Shown here one piece after another: positions 38,206 through 48,226 of a DNA stretch of 64,000 bases. The notes under the pieces were generated by a model, which was not told where the DNA came from, did not search any database, and saw nothing but the letters and a program-made list of their open reading frames with translations. This DNA comes from Planctomycetaceae bacterium (GTDB lineage Bacteria; Planctomycetota; Planctomycetia; Pirellulales; Pirellulaceae). A program made the position numbers and the translations under genes. The stretch's first letter is position 1. Every line of letters begins with the position of its first letter. The stretch is taken from the NCBI GenBank assembly GCA_005798335.1, contig SYJV01000208.1, forward strand, positions 1-64,000, written 5' to 3'.

Positions 38206-38790
38206 ATGCAGGGAAACTCCGTTACAACTTGGTTGCAGATATTGAAGACCGGTGATGAACAGGCCGCGCAGCCACTGTTTGAACGGTATTTCAGCCGGCT
38301 TGTCGAGCTGGCCCGCGAGCGATTGCGCGGCATGCCGACCGCAGCGCGCGACGAAGAGGATGTGGCCCTGTCGGCGTTTCACACTTTCTGCGAGGCAGCC
38401 TCGCACAATCGGTTCCCGAAACTTGACAACCGCGACGACCTCTGGAAATTGCTCGTGACGATCACAGCGCGCGCGGCCGTGAACCAGCGTCGGGCCGAAT
38501 TGGCGGCCAAGCGCGGCGGGGCGCTCGATCGCGTCGACATGCTGCTCGACGAAGTGATCGGCCCCGAGCCCGACCCGCAATTTGCCGCAGCGGTAGCTGA
38601 CGAGTTCCGCAAACTGATGGCCGACTTGGGTGCCGACGACCTCCGCGCCGTGGCTCAAGCGAAGCTCGAAGGATTTACAAACGAAGAAATTGCCTCACGG
38701 CTCGGAATCAGTCTTCGGTCCGTCGAACGCAAGCTCATGCTGATCCGCGGCCTGTGGGAGGACAAGATCGAGAGCAGACAACAGACGTAG
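38206..38790 (+). CDS. ECF-type RNA polymerase sigma factor
   Basis: MQGNSVTTWLQILKTGDEQAAQPLFERYFSRLVELARERL..EEDVALSAFHTFCEAA..GFTNEEIASRLGISLRSVERKLMLIRGLWE (region 2 and region 4 HTH). Internal ATG at 38206 favoured over 38104. Confidence 0.88.
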   Translation: MQGNSVTTWLQILKTGDEQAAQPLFERYFSRLVELARERLRGMPTAARDEEDVALSAFHTFCEAASHNRFPKLDNRDDLWKLLVTITARAAVNQRRAELAAKRGGALDRVDMLLDEVIGPEPDPQFAAAVADEFRKLMADLGADDLRAVAQAKLEGFTNEEIASRLGISLRSVERKLMLIRGLWEDKIESRQQT

Positions 38791-38928
38791 CTGAATTCTC
38801 AAGAATTTAGCCGGTTTTCTGAAATCTAGGGGCTTCCGTTACGGGTTTTGAAACTGATTCTGGCCATCCATTGGCGGGCTCTGACTTTCGATGGCGATTA
38901 ACTATGGGAGGGCCTACCAGTAAACTCT

Positions 38929-41900
38929 ATGACCACCCAAAGCGCCGATCTATTTGCCGAACTCAACCGCTCCGCGCAGTGGAAAGTGGACCGGCTGTGC
39001 ACGCGGTACGAGCAGGAGTTGCTCAACGGGACTCGGTCTGGTCTAGAGACCTTGCTGGATGAGGCGCCCGCCGCGATGCGGCCCGCGCTGATGCGCGAAC
39101 TGTTGCTGATCGAATGGGAGCATCGCCGTGCGTCTGGACAGCCGGCCACTCTGGAGGAATACGTCTCGCGTTTTCCGTCGTGCCAGGACACAATCCGCCA
39201 GCTCTGGTCGGCGGACACCATTCGCGAGCGTGGTTCCGGCTCGAGCGTCGCAACGTTTCCAATGCTTCCCGGCTACGAGATTCTTCGCGAACTTGGTCGC
39301 GGCGGAATGGGGGTCGTGTACTGCGCTCGGCAGCGCGCCATCGATCGCATCGTCGCGCTGAAAATGTTGCTAGACGTCCGCGGCACGGATTCCGATTTGG
39401 CGCGGTTTCGGACCGAAGCCGCCGCTGTCGCCCGATTGCAGCACCCGCACATCGTGTCGTTGTTCGACTTTGGCGAGCATGGTGGCCGACCGTATTTCAC
39501 GATGGAATACGTCGCAGGCGGCACACTCGCGCACCACTTGGCTGGGCATCCGCTGGCCGCCCTCGTCGCCGCCGAACTTGTGGCCAAACTCGCCGACGCT
39601 GTAGCTCACGCTCACTTACTCGGGGTAATCCATCGCGACTTGAAACCGGCAAACGTGCTGCTCTCGCCAAAACTCGAGCCCCAGGCAACGGCATCCGTGG
39701 CGAACGTGACCAATGTGAACACGATCAACGTTGGCTCGCGGTTCAGCGAGTGGACTCCGAAAATCACCGACTTCGGCCTGGCCAAACGACTCGACACGAC
39801 CGACCTTGCGCGGACCGAGACGGGCCATTTGTTCGGCACGCCCAGTTACATGGCACCGGAGCAGGTGCGCGGGACGAAAGATACGGGTACGGCGTCGGAC
39901 GTGTATGCACTGGGCGCGATTCTCTACGAATGTCTCACGGGGCGGCCGCCGTATCGTTCGGCGACGCCGCATGAAACGTTTCACCAGATCTGCAACAGCG
40001 AGCCGATTGCACCGCGCCGACTGAATTCCTCCGTGTCACGCGACATCGAGACGATTGCGCTGAAGTGTCTGGAAAAGGAGCCTCGTCGCCGTTACCCCAC
40101 CGCAGCCGCGCTGGCCGACGATTTGCGACGTTTCTTAACCAGTCAGCCAATCCGCGCGCGAACCACCCCGGCCGCCGCCCGACTTTGGAAGTGGCTGCGG
40201 CGCCGGCCAACGACCGCTGGACTGGTGATAGCGAGTGTGCTGGCGTTGGTCGCGATTCCCGCCGCAGTCATCAACGGCTTGTACAGTACCAGCCTAGCCA
40301 GCTCGCTGGCCAAAACGCAAAGTGCCCGCGAGCGCGCCGAGAATGCCGAGCGGCAGGTCCGCGAGGGTGCTTACTTCCATAAAATCATGTTGGCTGGCCA
40401 GGAGTGGCGGGACGCCCAAGTCGGTCGGGTGCGCGAACTGCTCGCCGAATGTGACCCGGAACACCGCGGCTGGGAGTGGCACTATCTCAATCGGTTATGC
40501 ACGCCGTCCACAATTCGGCTCGATCACCCTGACGCAGTGGACTCGGTCGCGGTCAGCCTGGATGGGTCGCTAATTGCCTCCGGCTCACAAGACCACGCAG
40601 CCCGAATTTGGGACGCAAATACGCACGCGCTCATCCACACTCTGCTCGGGCATACGGACCGGGTCTATCGAGTCGCGTTCGATCCCACCGGCCGACGACT
40701 GGCCACCGCCAGCTCGGACGGAACGGTGAAAATCTGGAACACAACCGATGGACGAAATGAGTTTACCTTTGCGGGGCACACAGGATCGGTGCGGACCGCC
40801 GTGTTTAGTCCAGACAGTCAATGGGTCGCGTCGGCTGGGAAAGACGGACGCGTGAAAATTTGGAACGCCGCCACCGGGCAAGTCCGGCTAGACCTCGACG
40901 GTATGGTGGACGGGCATGACCATCCACTGGTGTTTTCGCCCAGTGGCGAGTGGCTGGCGTATGGAAGTCACGGTCCGATACGTATCTGGGAAACGGCCAG
41001 CGGCCGACTGCTGCATACAATGCCTTGGCCGGAAACGATCACAGTCCGCGACATGGCCGTGGACGCATTTGGCAAACGGCTGGCCGTGGTCGGAGGGAAT
41101 GACCGGGTCGAACTTTGGGATCTGCCGCCGCAACCGGACTCGAAACCGCGCCAATTCGATAGTCGCGCCAGCGCGCGCGCCGTCGCATGGAGTCCTGATG
41201 GCTCCGCGATGGTCAGCGGCGGAATCGACTCTGCGATCAAACTCTGGGATCCGGCGACGGGAACTTTGCTCGATCAGTTGCGGGGACACGAGGGTCGCAT
41301 ACATTCATTGGCGTGGATGCCCAACCGGTGGCAACTGGTCTCCGCCAGCGACGACCGCACGATTCGAATTTGGGACACTCAGTCGGTAATTGGGCCGCGG
41401 CGCCTGAACGCCGGAAAAACAGTGCGGTCGCTCGCATGGTTCCCTGACGGTCGTCGCGTCTTGGCGAGTTGCTGGCCAGCGGAGGTTATTTGCTTGGATG
41501 TAGCGTCGGGCCGACAGCAGTTTGTCACGCAACTTGCCGAGAATGGCAGGCCGGTCGCGTGTGCCGTCAGCTCCGACAGTCGCTACGCGGCCGTTGGTGG
41601 TGCGGACATGCCTCTGACTCTGTTTGACGCACAGTCCGGTGAAATTCTGGCCACGTTCGACGGGCACGCAAGTACCGTGCAGGTCGTGCAGTTCAGCCCC
41701 AACGGTCGATTGCTCGCATCTGTGGATCGAACGCATGTGCTCAAGCTTTGGGACGTCGTCGGGCGGCGCGAAATGGGCACGTCCGCGGCGGGTGGGTCGT
41801 CCGATCCCGCATGGACGATTGGAGGCCGATCTCTGCGGAGTTTAGTGCATGCCCTACCCTCCGATTCCCAGTTGAATTATGGCGTCGCGTGGAGTCCGAC

Positions 41901-42225
41901 GGTGCGCCACATGGCAAGCTGGCAAGCCCGTTCGCGTGTGGCCATTTGGGAAGTCGATACGGGCAACATCACGGTTTCACTTCGAGGCCACACACATGGT
42001 GTGAACAGCATCGCGTGGTCTCCGGACGGACACCGGGTCGCGACTGCGAGTTCGGACCAAACAGTCCGGGTTTGGGACCCATCGAGCGGCCAGCAGGCGC
42101 TCGTCCTGCGCGGGTTCGAGCAGAGCGCCGACGCCGTCGCGTGGAGTCTCGATGGCCACCGACTGGCCGCCGGCAGCCACGACGGCAGTATCGTCATCTG
42201 GGATGGATCGCCAACCGACCGGTAG
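38929..42225 (+). CDS. Serine/threonine protein kinase with C-terminal WD40 repeats
   Basis: 1098 aa; LGRGGMGVVYCARQ, VIHRDLKPANVLLS, ITDFGLAKRLD, GTPSYMAPEQV; single TM-like LVIASVLALVAIPAAVI; many WD40 units (ATASSDGTVKIWN etc.). Confidence 0.96.
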   Translation: MTTQSADLFAELNRSAQWKVDRLCTRYEQELLNGTRSGLETLLDEAPAAMRPALMRELLLIEWEHRRASGQPATLEEYVSRFPSCQDTIRQLWSADTIRERGSGSSVATFPMLPGYEILRELGRGGMGVVYCARQRAIDRIVALKMLLDVRGTDSDLARFRTEAAAVARLQHPHIVSLFDFGEHGGRPYFTMEYVAGGTLAHHLAGHPLAALVAAELVAKLADAVAHAHLLGVIHRDLKPANVLLSPKLEPQATASVANVTNVNTINVGSRFSEWTPKITDFGLAKRLDTTDLARTETGHLFGTPSYMAPEQVRGTKDTGTASDVYALGAILYECLTGRPPYRSATPHETFHQICNSEPIAPRRLNSSVSRDIETIALKCLEKEPRRRYPTAAALADDLRRFLTSQPIRARTTPAAARLWKWLRRRPTTAGLVIASVLALVAIPAAVINGLYSTSLASSLAKTQSARERAENAERQVREGAYFHKIMLAGQEWRDAQVGRVRELLAECDPEHRGWEWHYLNRLCTPSTIRLDHPDAVDSVAVSLDGSLIASGSQDHAARIWDANTHALIHTLLGHTDRVYRVAFDPTGRRLATASSDGTVKIWNTTDGRNEFTFAGHTGSVRTAVFSPDSQWVASAGKDGRVKIWNAATGQVRLDLDGMVDGHDHPLVFSPSGEWLAYGSHGPIRIWETASGRLLHTMPWPETITVRDMAVDAFGKRLAVVGGNDRVELWDLPPQPDSKPRQFDSRASARAVAWSPDGSAMVSGGIDSAIKLWDPATGTLLDQLRGHEGRIHSLAWMPNRWQLVSASDDRTIRIWDTQSVIGPRRLNAGKTVRSLAWFPDGRRVLASCWPAEVICLDVASGRQQFVTQLAENGRPVACAVSSDSRYAAVGGADMPLTLFDAQSGEILATFDGHASTVQVVQFSPNGRLLASVDRTHVLKLWDVVGRREMGTSAAGGSSDPAWTIGGRSLRSLVHALPSDSQLNYGVAWSPTVRHMASWQARSRVAIWEVDTGNITVSLRGHTHGVNSIAWSPDGHRVATASSDQTVRVWDPSSGQQALVLRGFEQSADAVAWSLDGHRLAAGSHDGSIVIWDGSPTDR

Positions 42226-42528
42226 AAAGACGGCCGGCTGCGGAATTTGGTAGAGAAATGGCGGTAGAAAGAGACTGCGGATGATACGAACGTGCAGCAG
42301 CTATCCCAATTTTTCTATCCGATTCGCGTTGGATGCAACGGTCTCAACAATTGGCTGACAGATTTCGATTGAACCTTGTCTGTGCCGAAATTGATCAACA
42401 AAATCCCAGCCTAGAAGCGGGCGATTATTTCGTATTGGGTATTCAAGACGGACGCTTCCTTTGGGACTTTCTTGCTCAAATCAACTAAGTCTGGCTGCCT
42501 GTTAGAACACATAGAATCGAAGCCTAAG

Positions 42529-42658
42529 GCGAGCGGCAGATGGGAATTTACCAAGGCCTCAGCGAATACAAGCCCGATGCGCAAGCGAGTGCGTCAATCC
42601 TGGCATACACGCGCTTGCGCTTCGGGCTTGTATTGGAAAGAAACTATCTGCCGCTCAC
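42529..42658. repeat. Inverted-repeat intergenic element
   Basis: Arms gcgagcggcagat/atctgccgctcac and aatacaagcccgatgcgcaagcg/cgcttgcgcttcgggcttgtatt. Confidence 0.8.
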
Positions 42659-42902
42659 CTAAGTCGTTGCCGAAACCACTGCTGTTGACGAGTATCCAGC
42701 GGCCCATTTTGTGCTCTAATCCATGCTTCAGCAACATCATCATTGGCAACAAATCTTTTCCGAACTACGGGACCCACTCCTGGCTCAAATCGTTAGTGCT
42801 TTCCAAAAAAGATGTGTTTCTTCATTGTAGTTACTTCTGAAACTGTCAGACCAGTATTCGCTGCCACGAATTCGACGTCTGACATTCGTACAGACCATGC
42901 GA

Positions 42903-43766
42903 TCATGCGATTCGATGCACCTGGTGTTGCTGGCGGCGGATCTCGTAGAGTAGTACGCCAGTGGCGACTGCGGCGTTGAGCGATGTGCCGGTTCCGAGCA
43001 TGGGTATGCTGACACGCAGGTCGCAGCAGTTGATCAGCTCGGGGCTGAGACCGTGGGACTCACTGCCGATCAGCAAGGCAGTCGGACGACTCAAGTTAGC
43101 TTGCCACATCGGCAGCGCGGCTTTCTCCGATGCTGCGACGATCGCCAGGCCGCAGGATCGCAGTTGGGCGGCAACGGCTGGCAGATCGTCTGTTCGATGG
43201 ATTGGCACGTGATTGACCGCGCCAGCGGATGATCGAGCAACCTGCGACGTAACACCAACTTGTTCGTGCCGGCCGATAACGACCGCCGAGACTTGCGTCG
43301 CGTCACAGCTTCTGAGAATGGCTCCGAAGTTAAACGCATCCTGGATTCGATCGCACAGTACGAACAGTCCTGATTGCTCGCTGTGTCTTGAATCCGGCAC
43401 CAGTGGCGATGCTTGGAGATCGAGCGACGAGGCATGCTTGCAGCGCGAAAGTAACTCGTTCCATTCAACCACCGAGGGATACGGGAATGCGCCCATGCGA
43501 GCGATCAATCCCTGATGATCGGCTGTGTGCGCAAGCTCCTCTAGCCGTTGTGCAGAAACGACTTGGTGGATGATTCCGCGCGATGTCGATTGGGTCAATA
43601 GTTCGGACAACTCTTGCGCAACTGCATCAGTGAGGAACAAATCGATGATCGGCCATCGCCCCGAGCGCAGTGTGTCTTCGACGACATGGCGGCCCCACAG
43701 CCAACTCTTTTGATGGTTGACGCTAAAGCGTTCGGCGCGCGATCGCGATTTGCGTTTCCCTGGCAC
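42903..43766 (-). CDS. rlmB: TrmH/SpoU-family rRNA 2'-O-methyltransferase (RlmB-like)
   Basis: 287 aa; LWGRHVVEDTLRSG N-terminus; FVLCDRIQDAFNFGAILRSCDA; LIGSESHGLSPELINCCDLRVSIPMLGTGTSLNAAVATGVLLYE. Confidence 0.88.
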   Translation of the reverse strand: MPGKRKSRSRAERFSVNHQKSWLWGRHVVEDTLRSGRWPIIDLFLTDAVAQELSELLTQSTSRGIIHQVVSAQRLEELAHTADHQGLIARMGAFPYPSVVEWNELLSRCKHASSLDLQASPLVPDSRHSEQSGLFVLCDRIQDAFNFGAILRSCDATQVSAVVIGRHEQVGVTSQVARSSAGAVNHVPIHRTDDLPAVAAQLRSCGLAIVAASEKAALPMWQANLSRPTALLIGSESHGLSPELINCCDLRVSIPMLGTGTSLNAAVATGVLLYEIRRQQHQVHRIA

Positions 43767-43863
43767 CTAGAATTCCGACCATTCGCGAATCCAATGAAAC
43801 TCTGATGGATCCAAGTGTATCACACTCGACAATTCGCCGTGGTGGTTATCGGTTATTCCACGT

Positions 43864-44457
43864 TCAGCGAAATGGACTGGTCAGAGGTGGAGCCGCTGGG
43901 TAATTCCCATCGAACCACGGCGCGGGTTGATAGGGAGGTACCAACGGAAATCCGTTGTTGGTCGGGGGCAACATGGTTGGTCCACTCGGATAACCGGGCA
44001 TGTGCGGACCAGGAGCTGGCGGCATCCCACCATAGCCTGGCGGCAATCCACCCCAATTCAAATTGCCGTTGATGATCCCATACGGTGTCGGTGGCCCCCA
44101 AGCGTCGTACGGAACGCCATAAGGACGAAATGGAAAACGCCATTGTTCGTAGGGTTCCACCGGACGTCCCCACTGCTCGACGATATGCATGTTATCTGCC
44201 GACTGGCCAGCCTGCAGAGTGCTCCGATAATGTCGGAACCCGCTACGTTGAAAGTCCGGCCGAGCTGGCGAGATCGGTTCGGCAGGAAGCGCATATTGAT
44301 CCACTGGCATGCCGCGGACGGGATCATGCGTATAAGTTGACGGCCAGGTCATCCAGTCGGTCGCGGGCTCCTTTGCAACGATATCACCAACCACTGGGAA
44401 AATCACCAGCACAAAGCAGTAAATTAAGCGTTGAATTCGGGAGTGTTCATGTTTCAT
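43864..44457 (-). CDS. Secreted Pro/Gly/Tyr-rich hypothetical protein
   Basis: 197 aa; signal-like LIYCFVLVIFPVVGDIVA; PYGVPYDAWGPPTPYG, GGLPPGYGGMPPAPGPHMPGYPSGP. Confidence 0.6.
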   Translation of the reverse strand: MKHEHSRIQRLIYCFVLVIFPVVGDIVAKEPATDWMTWPSTYTHDPVRGMPVDQYALPAEPISPARPDFQRSGFRHYRSTLQAGQSADNMHIVEQWGRPVEPYEQWRFPFRPYGVPYDAWGPPTPYGIINGNLNWGGLPPGYGGMPPAPGPHMPGYPSGPTMLPPTNNGFPLVPPYQPAPWFDGNYPAAPPLTSPFR

Positions 44458-44551
44458 AACATCCCAGCATAATCACAATGCTCTGAAGTAAATATCGATC
44501 CAGCTGGCGCAATGCGAGCAGTTCCAAAAGCGTACCGTTTATGCCGATAAT

Positions 44552-44735
44552 AATGGCAAATAGTGAATAGCAAACGGTGAATGGCTAATGGCAAGTGATA
44601 GCGAATAGCAAGAGAATGCAATGAACCTGAGCAAAGAGAACCAATTTGACAGAATCCTAAGGTCGCTCATTTTCAATTGTCTCTTCAAAGCCTTCATTCG
44701 CTAATTTCTAATTTGCCATTTGCTATTCACCACGG
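44552..44735. repeat. AT-rich inverted/direct repeat region downstream of purF
   Basis: aatggcaaatagtgaatagcaaacggtgaatggctaatggcaagtg.. on the left; ttcattcgctaatttctaatttgccatttgctattcaccacgg on the right is a near reverse complement. Confidence 0.7.
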
Positions 44736-44742
44736 TTAAGAC

Positions 44743-46356
44743 TCAACTTACTTCACTGCTCGATACGGATGCAATTTGTTCGTACGTCCGTTTGTTGTCG
44801 ACTAGTTTGACGCCGGAATTGCGGATGGCGATATCGTACAAGCGTTGACCATGTTCGGTCGGATAGTTGCCGGTGATACAAGCTTGGCAAAGTTGGTCGC
44901 TGGTCAAATCGAGGGCTCGCGCAATGGCGTCAACTGGCAAATACCGCAGCGAATCACAGCCCAATGATGCGGCCATGCGTCGTTGAGCTTCTTCGGTCAG
45001 CGGTCCGCCGTCGAGAAAACCGGGTGCAAACAATTCGTCGATCGTAGACATGTCGATGCCGTAAAAACACGGCGCGATGATGGGAGGACACGCTACTCGA
45101 ACATGAATTTCTTTGGCGCCTCCTTGTGTGCGAATGCGATCCAACAGCACTTTCATCGTCGTGGAGCGCACGATCGAGTCTTCCACCAGGAAAACTCTTT
45201 TGCCTTCGAGAACCTCTCGTAGCGGCGTGTATTTGCTGGCCGCTTTCATTTTTCGGGCTCTGCCACCCTCGATAAAAGTCCGGCCGCTGTAGCGGTTTCG
45301 AATGAGTCCTTCGCGACTGGGGATACCTAATTCGTAGGCCATAGCATCGGCCGCTGCTTTGCTGGTATCAGGAACGGGCACGACGATAGTATCGCGGTCC
45401 AATGGCACTCGATTTTCAGCAAATTCCAGTCGCGCTAGTTCTTCACCCAAGCGCGTTCTCGTCAAGTAAACGCTGCGCTCGTCCAATGTGCTAGCTACGT
45501 TCGCGAAATAGATCCATTCAAAAAAACAATGCGCCGGGTTTCGGCTGCGCGCGAACTCGCGAGTCGTGATGCCTTCTGGTCGCACCAAGATCGTATGGCC
45601 AGGCTTGAGCGAATGTATGTTTTCAGGCGCAAAGCCAAGATTCAACAGCGCGACGCTTTCGCTGGCGGCAGCGAACAGCGGTCCTTCGATCGCGTAGCAT
45701 AGAGGCTTGATCCCCAGGGGATCGCGGGCCAGCAGCATTTCGCCGCGTGCGTTGAGCAATGCCAAGCTATACGCGCCATCAAACTGCGCGGCAACGGACG
45801 CGAACGTATCCACCAAACTTCTTCCAGGTGCGCTGGCCGACAGCTCGCGTCCGAGTTCGTGCATGATGATCTCGGTATCGGTATCGCGAGCCAAATGGTG
45901 CTCGCCCTCGCGCAATAACTTAGCTCGCAGGGGCGCGTAATTGGCCAATTGTCCGTTGAAGCAGAAGCTGAACCATTTGTGTTTGTGGATATGTTCACGT
46001 TCAAATGGCTGGGCATAGCTGCGGTCATCTTTGCCGCAGGTTGCATAGCGTACATGACCAATCGCCGCGCGACCAGCGCATTGCTTCATGATCGCCTCGT
46101 TCTTGCCACGATGCGACAGTCGAAAAACTTCGGCGACGGTCCCGATGTCCTTCATCGTATACAGCAGGTGAGCTCGACTGGGTGCGTAGACAGTCATACC
46201 AGCCGCCAACTGGCCGCGGTTCTGGATGTCTTGCAACATGCGTGGCAGCAAACGAGCGATTTCTTCAGGACCGTCGTCAGTACACAGCGGGCTCGGCTCC
46301 GAGCTGGGGAGATGGTAGATCGCCGCCACCCCGCACTCGTGATTGAGTTCGCTCAT
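44743..46356 (-). CDS. purF: Amidophosphoribosyltransferase
   Basis: 537 aa; N-terminal nucleophile region [34 protein letters not shown]; PRTase motif [18 protein letters not shown]. Confidence 0.95.
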   Translation of the reverse strand: MSELNHECGVAAIYHLPSSEPSPLCTDDGPEEIARLLPRMLQDIQNRGQLAAGMTVYAPSRAHLLYTMKDIGTVAEVFRLSHRGKNEAIMKQCAGRAAIGHVRYATCGKDDRSYAQPFEREHIHKHKWFSFCFNGQLANYAPLRAKLLREGEHHLARDTDTEIIMHELGRELSASAPGRSLVDTFASVAAQFDGAYSLALLNARGEMLLARDPLGIKPLCYAIEGPLFAAASESVALLNLGFAPENIHSLKPGHTILVRPEGITTREFARSRNPAHCFFEWIYFANVASTLDERSVYLTRTRLGEELARLEFAENRVPLDRDTIVVPVPDTSKAAADAMAYELGIPSREGLIRNRYSGRTFIEGGRARKMKAASKYTPLREVLEGKRVFLVEDSIVRSTTMKVLLDRIRTQGGAKEIHVRVACPPIIAPCFYGIDMSTIDELFAPGFLDGGPLTEEAQRRMAASLGCDSLRYLPVDAIARALDLTSDQLCQACITGNYPTEHGQRLYDIAIRNSGVKLVDNKRTYEQIASVSSSEVS

Positions 46357-46713
46357 GCTAGTTCCGCTCCTAAGGTGCCTAAAAGCTCACGGTCCCAACT
46401 GCGATTCATGTCTCTCAAGTGTACCTTCAATTACCCTGGCGGCAAAATCCGGCAACTTCTCAATGCCTATAGTGGCGCTGTTGCGTAACAGCAAGCCTAG
46501 CTGGAAAACCGATAAACGCTCAGTAAACTTGTCAAACTCTCGGTAGAATTGCTTCCTATGATTGCTAATTGCAGAGTTCGAGAATCGGCGACGATTCGCA
46601 AATCCTGTAGTTTGCCGGCAAACCGCACCGCAAGTTATCCCACGATCCGTTACCGTTCGGTCGTGAGAGGAGATCGATATCTTTTTCGGATCGGATGAGC
46701 GTCAGTAACGGGC

Positions 46714-47322
46714 CTAAATTGACTCAATATGCAGACTTCTACGACGACGCTCTGCTCGACGTACATCATCAATCTGGCCTGAAATCTCGGGAACTCGGTC
46801 GATTCCATGAAGCACAAGTTCTGGATGAGTACGATCACTGCCCACCAACTTGATCGTACCAACTCCCAGCATACGCTGGATGATGCCCTGTGTGTAGCTG
46901 ACATCGTCAATATCGATAACTTCGATGCGATCGGTGCGACGGATCAGGATACCGATTTGATGGATGAAGCGTTGAGTTGTCAGCTCATAATGGGTGGAGA
47001 ATCGACGGTACAAATAGATGCCAATCGCCACACACCACCACAGCATGATGATTGCGCCACCAACCGGCCACAACAATTGGTGCTGTCCGCCGAAAAAGGC
47101 CAGCAGCACCAAACCGCCTATGGTTGCCAGAGCGGAAGCAAGCCAGGTACCGTACATCGCTTTGGCCGAGTAACCTCCGCGCCAAAGTACTTGTTCTGAA
47201 CCCGTGTTATTGGCCCCTTCCAACTTGGCAGCGACATTTTGAGCAAACTTATCACGAGCGGGAGAGCCAGAGTTATCTTGAACTTGGTTGGCATCACTGG
47301 ACATTGCGTTTTCTTTCTCCAC
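46714..47322 (-). CDS. Membrane protein with bacterial PH domain
   Basis: 202 aa; two TM segments then YELTTQRFIHQIGILIRRTDRIEVIDIDDVSYTQGIIQRMLGVGTIKLVGSD. Confidence 0.82.
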   Translation of the reverse strand: MEKENAMSSDANQVQDNSGSPARDKFAQNVAAKLEGANNTGSEQVLWRGGYSAKAMYGTWLASALATIGGLVLLAFFGGQHQLLWPVGGAIIMLWWCVAIGIYLYRRFSTHYELTTQRFIHQIGILIRRTDRIEVIDIDDVSYTQGIIQRMLGVGTIKLVGSDRTHPELVLHGIDRVPEISGQIDDVRRAERRRRSLHIESI

Positions 47323-47621
47323 AAGGCTAGGTGATCGAAGCGTGGTATCACGATGCTAGGCATTGGCGTAAATCTAGAGCATTTAAGGCGCTTCGTAAAG
47401 AAACTCTCCCACATTCCCTGTGCGAATTACGGCACTCTCGCAACTGGTTGGTCAATTCGGACGACGTCTGAGATTATTCGCCAAATCCATCAATTCGATA
47501 CGCCGGCACTTTCCCAAAACGCTCACCAGTTAAACCACGTCCGAAAAAATCCCTGCACTTGGAACAAACTGGATCTCAGGCCACAATACAGCCAGAGCGA
47601 TCAAACCCAAGGAGAAACTCT

Positions 47622-48131
47622 ATGTTGTGTCCAAGTTGTGGGGCAGACAACGATCGAGTACAGGATTCGCGCTCCTGCGAGGATGGACGAGCCATTCGAC
47701 GGAGGCGCTGTTGTATTCAGTGCAACAAACGGTTTACAACCTACGAACGTATCGAACATTTTGTATTACAAGTGGTGAAAAAAGGGGAATTCCGCGAGTC
47801 TTTTCAGCGTGAAAAAATCGAACAGGGTATCGAACGAGCTTGCTGGAAACGGCCGATCAGCGCCGATGTTATTCGCCGATTAGCAACGGAGATATCGTCC
47901 GAAATTCACAGCGACTTTGAAACGGAGGTTCCCAGTAGGCACATTGGCCAACTCGTGATGGATCGCTTGGCCGAACTGGACCAAGTGGCCTATGTACGAT
48001 TTGCCAGTGTCTATCGCGAATTCAAGGATGTTCAAGACTTTGTCGCCGAACTTGGCCCAATTCTCAAAAACGCCAGTTCGGCCACCAAGAACAATACAGA
48101 CGCGTCCGCACGCGGCGGTTCGTTGAAATGA
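47622..48131 (+). CDS. nrdR: Transcriptional repressor NrdR
   Basis: MLCPSCGADNDRVQDSRSCEDGRAIRRRRCCIQCNKRFTTYERIEHFVLQVVKKGEFRESFQREKI; zinc ribbon plus ATP-cone. Confidence 0.96.
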   Translation: MLCPSCGADNDRVQDSRSCEDGRAIRRRRCCIQCNKRFTTYERIEHFVLQVVKKGEFRESFQREKIEQGIERACWKRPISADVIRRLATEISSEIHSDFETEVPSRHIGQLVMDRLAELDQVAYVRFASVYREFKDVQDFVAELGPILKNASSATKNNTDASARGGSLK

Positions 48132-48226
48132 TGAAACGCAGTGCCTAATGCGCCAATTCACGTCTGTGATTCAAATAGAATTCATGCCAAATTGAAATGC
48201 CGTTTCACCGCGATTTGAATCGTGCG

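Noticed and set aside
38170-38658. Minus-strand 162-aa ORF over the ECF sigma gene
   Set aside because: Antisense shadow of a well-supported ECF sigma factor coding frame.
42472-42840. 122-aa plus-strand ORF
   Set aside because: It spans the palindromic element at 42529-42658 and has no family signature; probably spurious.
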